A stretch of 64,000 bases of DNA from Spirodela intermedia. Lineage: Eukaryota > Streptophyta > Magnoliopsida > Alismatales > Araceae. Location: positions 3,470,501 to 3,534,500 of the forward strand of contig LR746281.1 of assembly GCA_902729315.2 (NCBI GenBank). The letters run 5' to 3'. The notes beneath the pieces are model-generated. The model was not told where the DNA came from and ran no database searches. It saw only the letters and a list, made by a program, of their open reading frames with translations. The translations under genes were made by a program, and so were the position numbers. Positions 59,396 through 64,000 of this stretch are shown here, piece by piece. How positions within the stretch are numbered: position 1 is the stretch's first letter; each line of letters opens with the position of its first letter.

Positions 59396-59559
59396 TTTTT
59401 TTTCTGTTGTAATAAATTAATTATCTATAGATAAGATCAGTCTTATGTTACATAGGGATCTACACAAGAGGCAAAAAAACCCCAACTGATATTGGTCATA
59501 CAATTCAAATTCAATCTTTGGTGGACACCAACACATTTCTCATTACCTTACAAGAAATA

Positions 59560-60445
59560 TGAAAGGAAGAAAAGTTGGTGGGCCATCATCAAATACCGTC
59601 TAAGCAAGATATAGAACATATTATTGAGTTGTTATTAGGAGAATGTCTTTCAAGTAAGACCTCATACAAGATGCCTCCAACACACTTAAAAGAGTTGAGC
59701 AAATAGTTGTAAGAATTGTTAGGAGCTGAGCACATTCGTTGTTCACATGCACCATTTGGTGCACCAGTTCTTTTCTAGTGGAATAAAGATAGAATCTTTA
59801 GACTTTGTGTGGATTCTAAGACCTTGAACAAGATTACGGTGAAGAACAAGTACCCAATGCCTAATGTGGAGGACTTATTCAATCAACTTGGAGAGGCCCG
59901 AATCTTCTCAAAGTTGGACTTAAAGAGTGGCTACCATCAAGTCTGAATCATTAGGGGTGACAAATAGAAGACAATGTGTGTTACATACTATGGGTCATAT
60001 AAATTTATAGTGATGTCTTTTGGGTCAACAAATACCCCTACCACATTTTGTACACTCATAGATCACATATTTTGATCATTTTTAGATAAATTTTTTGTTG
60101 TATACTTAGATGACATCTTGGTGTATAGTCATACTATGTAGGAATATTTGTCATACTTATGATAATACTTAAAACCTTGAAGCATAATAATATATATATG
60201 AATCTGACAAAGTGTGCATTTGCCATTATAGAAGTCAAATTCCTTAGTCACATAGTTGATAAAGAAAGAGTATAGATGGATCAAAAGAAGATGATGGCAA
60301 TTGAAGAATAACTAGTGCCCAAAGGAGTGACCGAACTAAGGTCATTCTTGGGACTTGTAAATTATTATCACAAGTTCATACTGCACATTTCTCAAATAAC
60401 TACACAAGTAACAAAGCTCCTCATGAAAGATCAAAAGTGGGTATT
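59560..60445 (+). pseudogene. Gypsy reverse transcriptase remnant
   Basis: Clear RT blocks in one broken frame: GAPVLF, VDSKTLNKITVKNKYPMP, FSKLDLKSGYHQV and the YLDD active-site motif at 60,101-60,112, then LRSFLGLVNYYHKFI. Several in-frame stops stand at codons where relatives have Arg, Gln or Trp. Confidence 0.9.
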
Positions 60446-62160
60446 TGATAAGTCTTCATTATTATGAGTTAATAGTTAATAAATAATATATTTTAAATCT
60501 TAACTTATGATAAATAGATTTATATTTATGTTAATTTATAAAAAGTGTTTTTAATTAGTTAATGTGATTTTTTTATTTAATTATATAATTTTATATAATT
60601 TTTATAATCCTATTTTTGAGATAAATAGAGAAAAAGAAAAAAAAAAAGAAGGACCCATTGGCTAGCTAGGCTCGCTAGTAGGTTGAAAACATAGTCGAGG
60701 TGGAGCCATGAGCAAGGGCTCAAATAGCTATGGACTGATGGGGGCACGTGTGCATCACCTCCCTTTCATGTCACTAGTGGTCAACTAACTATGGGGCAAG
60801 GAATAGTCATACACACGCGAGGAAGAGACTCATTGATTCCAAATCTCACGTTACCATATATGCGTCTCAACTCCAAAGTATAATAGATGTGGGACTAAAC
60901 CAATAGTCACATCTTTTTTGGAATATTTTCAAAGATTTTAATACCAAAAATACCTGTTATATAACAACGAGATATCATGATGATGTTACTCAATAAGGGT
61001 ATTTGAGAACTTATTCCTTCTCTCTTATGTAGGTAGACAACCAACATAAGTTCAAATCTCACCAAAGCTAAAACTCATATTTTTATTTGATTAAATCATG
61101 ACTTTCTTGTAGATCATCGATGAAGGATTAAGCCACTAGAGTCATTTTATCATCGACGAAAATCTCATCAATGTGATTTATGGAGTATTGTTACTAAAAT
61201 TATTAAATGATTTGTAATAAAAAGATCATGAATCTATTAAGTAAATCATCTCTAATTGATCAACGAACAAGTCATCATTGAGAAGAAGATGATCTGTTAA
61301 AAGACGAGTCATCACCTCTTGAGAGTGTACTAGATGTGATGGAGAGCCTCCTCTTATTGCACATACTTAAGGATGAAGCACCCTAACATGCGCCCCACCT
61401 CCATCTAGCTTCTCTCTATCAAGTGACTATCGTCAAAGAGCTGCAAAGTTACTATTTTTCTACTTTGTTGAGTGACAACTGTTAGAGATGATTCAACAAT
61501 TCAATTCATTGATCTCTTAACTTTATAAGAATATCTAGAGATTGCTCACATCATCCTTGTCCAATCTTCTTGAACACTCAAGATTTTAGTACATTATTGA
61601 CGTATTCTTGCTATGACTTCGGAACTTTATTTTCTTATTTTTAACTTAGTTTTTATTTTATTGAGTGATAATTTATGTGATTTAAATTTATCAAATTATT
61701 CTTCATTTAATTACAATTCTTTTAACTTTTACAGATCTTAATTTGATCAATTAAATCATTTGTAGTAATTTATATAAGAATCACCAGACATAATTTTATT
61801 TTAGCCCAATTCATGTTCATTGGTTGCTGATGTCATCATGATGTTTACACTCTTATTTTTCTTTTTTTGTGAATTATAAATATATTTTATTTTTATTTCT
61901 TAATCTAAAATTCATAAAAAATTGTATTCTTTGAGGAAAATTCTGAAAAATAACCTGATATTATATTATATCCCTTTGATCAACTTATAAAATTTTCACT
62001 ATTTTTGAAAATTTTATTGAAATATTTTGATATATTTGTTTAGAAATACTTCTAAATATCTAAAAATTATTATTTTCTAGTTTTATAAATTTTAAATTTA
62101 CGTGATTTACTATAGAATGAGTAAGTCATGTTTATAATAAATCACATAAATATCTATGTG
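60446..62160. mobile_element. AT-rich insertion inside the gypsy element
   Basis: The RT thumb ends near 60,445 and the RNase H sequence resumes near 62,160, where relatives have only a few tens of codons. The roughly 1.7-kb interruption is AT-rich, with a moderate-GC part at about 60,650-60,850, and codes nothing I recognise. Ends are imprecise and no clear target duplication or terminal repeat was seen. A nested transposon or solo LTR is likely. Confidence 0.55.
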
Positions 62161-62164
62161 CAAT

Positions 62165-62565
62165 GGTCACAAAGAAATCAGTGCTTCAACTCTCAAACTT
62201 AAACAAGTCTTTTAAGATATATATAGATATATCAAATTGAACCATTGAAGGGGTCTTGAAGAAAGAAGAACATTCGATTATATTTGAAGGCTAAAAATTG
62301 AGCAATACAGAATAACGCTATTTGGTACATAAGAAGGAGATAAATTAGTAGTATAGACAATAGTGGTACACTATTTATGACTATGATGACAATACCTTTT
62401 AGGTAATTTTTTTATTGTCTATATTGACAATGTTGCCACTAGTTGTTTTAACTCCCAAAAAAAAAAATTAGCTAAGTATAACTTCTCACTCAAATACAAA
62501 TCGAGGCATACCAATGTGGGTAGTCCTTGAGCTAACAAGTACCACAAATGGAATGGTTGCCCTCT
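62165..62565 (+). pseudogene. Gypsy RNase H remnant
   Basis: Blocks KKSVLQLSN, YIDISN (from the usual TDAS region) and DNVATSCFNSQKKKLAKY mark the RNase H domain after the insertion. Catalytic positions are partly lost and stops are present. Confidence 0.75.
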
Positions 62566-62759
62566 CAACCAATACCAACAACTTACTAGATGACATACAT
62601 GCAACATATGACACAGATCTAATAGCCAAACATCTCATCCAACAAATAGAGATGGGAGAAACTTGATGATTCCGAATGGAGGATGGTATTATTTATCTAG
62701 AAGGTTATCGACCCTATGTATTGTAGAGAGGGCAACTACAATGACGATTCTTGTGGGAG

Positions 62760-63520
62760 ACACATGATACACTTCATGTAAAACATCCTAGAGAGTAATA
62801 GACACAAACTTTGTTAGTTGATAGTTGCTTTTAGCCTAACATAGAACAAGATGTGGAAACATATGTCCACTCATGTCTGATTTGTCACTAAGACAAGGTG
62901 AAATGACGAAACACTACAAAAACATTAGAGCCCTTACCCATACCAGAGGGATTGTGGGAGTCTTTGTCCATATATTTCATCACATGCCTCTCATAAGTGG
63001 GTGAGCATGATGTCATTTTGGTGGTGGTTGACAAGTTTTCCAAATATGTGATGTTTACACCTACATGGTTTGAGTGCAAGGCAAAAGAAGTGGCCAAATA
63101 GTTCTTGACACACATCGTCAAGTTGTGGGGTATACCATGAGATATTGTCTCTAATCATGATCCATGCTTCATGGGATGATTTTAGTTAGCTCTCTTCATC
63201 TCTCTTAGCATAGAACTTAACTTCTCCATTGCTTTCCATCTATAGATAAATGGTCAGACCAAGAGAAGAAATAAAATGTTAGAAGATTATCTAAGTCATT
63301 ATGTCACTACATGACAAGACAATTGAGTTGACCTATTTGATGTCACCCAATTCGTCCACAATATTTAATAGTGCATACCATAGGACACTCACCTTTTGAG
63401 TTAGCCATCAGCCAGCAACCTCTAACACTCCTAGAACTTGTCAAACAACAAGGTCTAAGGTATTTGTCAACTGCCTACCACTTTGTCAAAAACCACAATG
63501 ACCTCATTGAAGAGGTTTGA
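62760..63520 (+). pseudogene. Gypsy integrase remnant
   Basis: A CLICH piece of the zinc-binding domain, then LPIPEGLWESLSIYFIT, VILVVVDKFSKYVMF, THIVKLWGIP, and later HSPFELAISQQP-like words, in order, with stops at several expected Arg, Gln or Trp codons. No chromodomain could be made out further right. Confidence 0.85.
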
Positions 63521-64000
63521 GAAGCATTAACAAAGGTAACTTAGAGGATGAAGAAAAATCACAATCATTATCAATGAGATGTTGTGATGTGAGACCAAAG
63601 AGAAATATCAATACTAAAAAAAAAGTTAGGATTTAAGATTGTCCTTGGCTAACTTTAGGAGGAATATGATTACGCTAATCTTGCTGATTTAAAAAAAATT
63701 AAGATCATAGTTACTTGAGAAGAACCACACTTTTAAAAATTCAGATAAAGTTTTAACTAAGGGTGTTTAAGATCACTGATAAAAGGCACAAAGAGGGCTA
63801 TCATATGATTCACTTAGTTCTTATAAGGAGTAAGGATATAAAATAATAATCACTCTACAAAGAGACTCGAAATCAACGTATCTTGTCAAAGAAGATTCTT
63901 AATTGATTTTTTTGATTCTAGTGACTTGAGATCCACGAGCCTTGTTGAGAATTTTCTAATAGGTGATGATTTAGAAAAATGGATGATTTTAGCTAAGTAA
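63521..64000. other. Right edge of the window, post-integrase region
   Basis: AT-rich continuation with faint traces of a gypsy C-terminal part near 63,620-63,720. No 3' LTR or polypurine tract could be identified before the window ends. Confidence 0.4.

Larger units (their letters stand above)
57716..63800 (+). mobile_element. Decayed Ty3/gypsy LTR retrotransposon
   Basis: A sense-oriented element with 5' LTR end, primer-binding site, gag remnant, protease, reverse transcriptase, RNase H and integrase in gypsy order. All frames carry many stops. The left boundary of the LTR and the 3' LTR are not determined; the element may continue past the window. It is interrupted by about 1.7 kb of unrelated DNA between RT and RNase H. 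It lies directly downstream of the BPA1-like gene in the same direction. Confidence 0.9.

Noticed and set aside
1-64000. A coordinated gene cluster across the whole window
   Set aside because: The genes belong to unrelated pathways, point in different directions and are separated by kilobases of repeat DNA.

Overview
This window is nuclear DNA of a flowering plant. Genes have many introns with GT-AG borders, the product families are plant-specific (MYC2-type bHLH, class A heat shock factor, class III small HSP, BPA1-like RRM protein), and several promoters carry telo-box or site II motifs. Very GC-rich coding exons (the MYC2-like gene, exon 2 of the heat shock factor) lie in AT-rich spacers, which suggests a monocot, but species cannot be fixed from sequence alone. 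GA/CT microsatellites are unusually frequent beside and inside genes.

Layout. 1-1531 (+): 3' half of a ubiquitin-specific protease, cut by the window edge. 2030-7104 (-): an AGD8/9/10-type ArfGAP locus that looks decayed (lost zinc ligand, two frameshifts, a middle exon not found) although most splice sites survive. 7105-11700: spacer with several tandem repeats and long GA tracts. 12062-14086 (+): intronless MYC2-type bHLH factor, preceded by two upstream ORFs joined to each other and to the main start by ATGA overlaps. 14087-21400: AT-rich, no gene seen. 21468-22257 (+): two-exon class III small heat shock protein. 22258-29424: AT-rich, repeat-derived, with a 1.1-kb polypurine block. 29425-36116 (-): complete seven-exon gene for a NERD-like protein of 324 aa. 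37061-45560 (-): complete 14-exon gene for the U3 processome WD40 protein UTP13/TORMOZ (896 aa). 47333-52873 (+): HSFA1-type heat shock factor, two exons split by a 4.2-kb intron that contains an LTR-like remnant. 53570-57270 (+): five-exon BPA1-like RRM protein. About 57,700 to the window end: decayed Ty3/gypsy retrotransposon with PBS, protease, RT, RNase H and integrase remnants, itself interrupted by about 1.7 kb of foreign AT-rich DNA.

The genes do not form one pathway. Two are linked functionally (an HSFA1-type activator and a small HSP, a typical target class), and UTP13 serves ribosome biogenesis. I found no clearly new multi-gene system. The most interesting signals are post-transcriptional or repeat-based: chained ATGA uORFs before MYC2, three uORFs before HSFA1, an LTR with its own TATA box inside the HSFA1 DNA-binding-domain intron, complementary CT/GA tracts flanking the last exon of the protease gene, and a dispersed repeat family made of small CCTTG...CAAGG hairpins.

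Exon borders were placed by reading GT-AG (once GC-AG) sites, keeping frame, and comparing with the families from memory; no alignment or transcript data were available.
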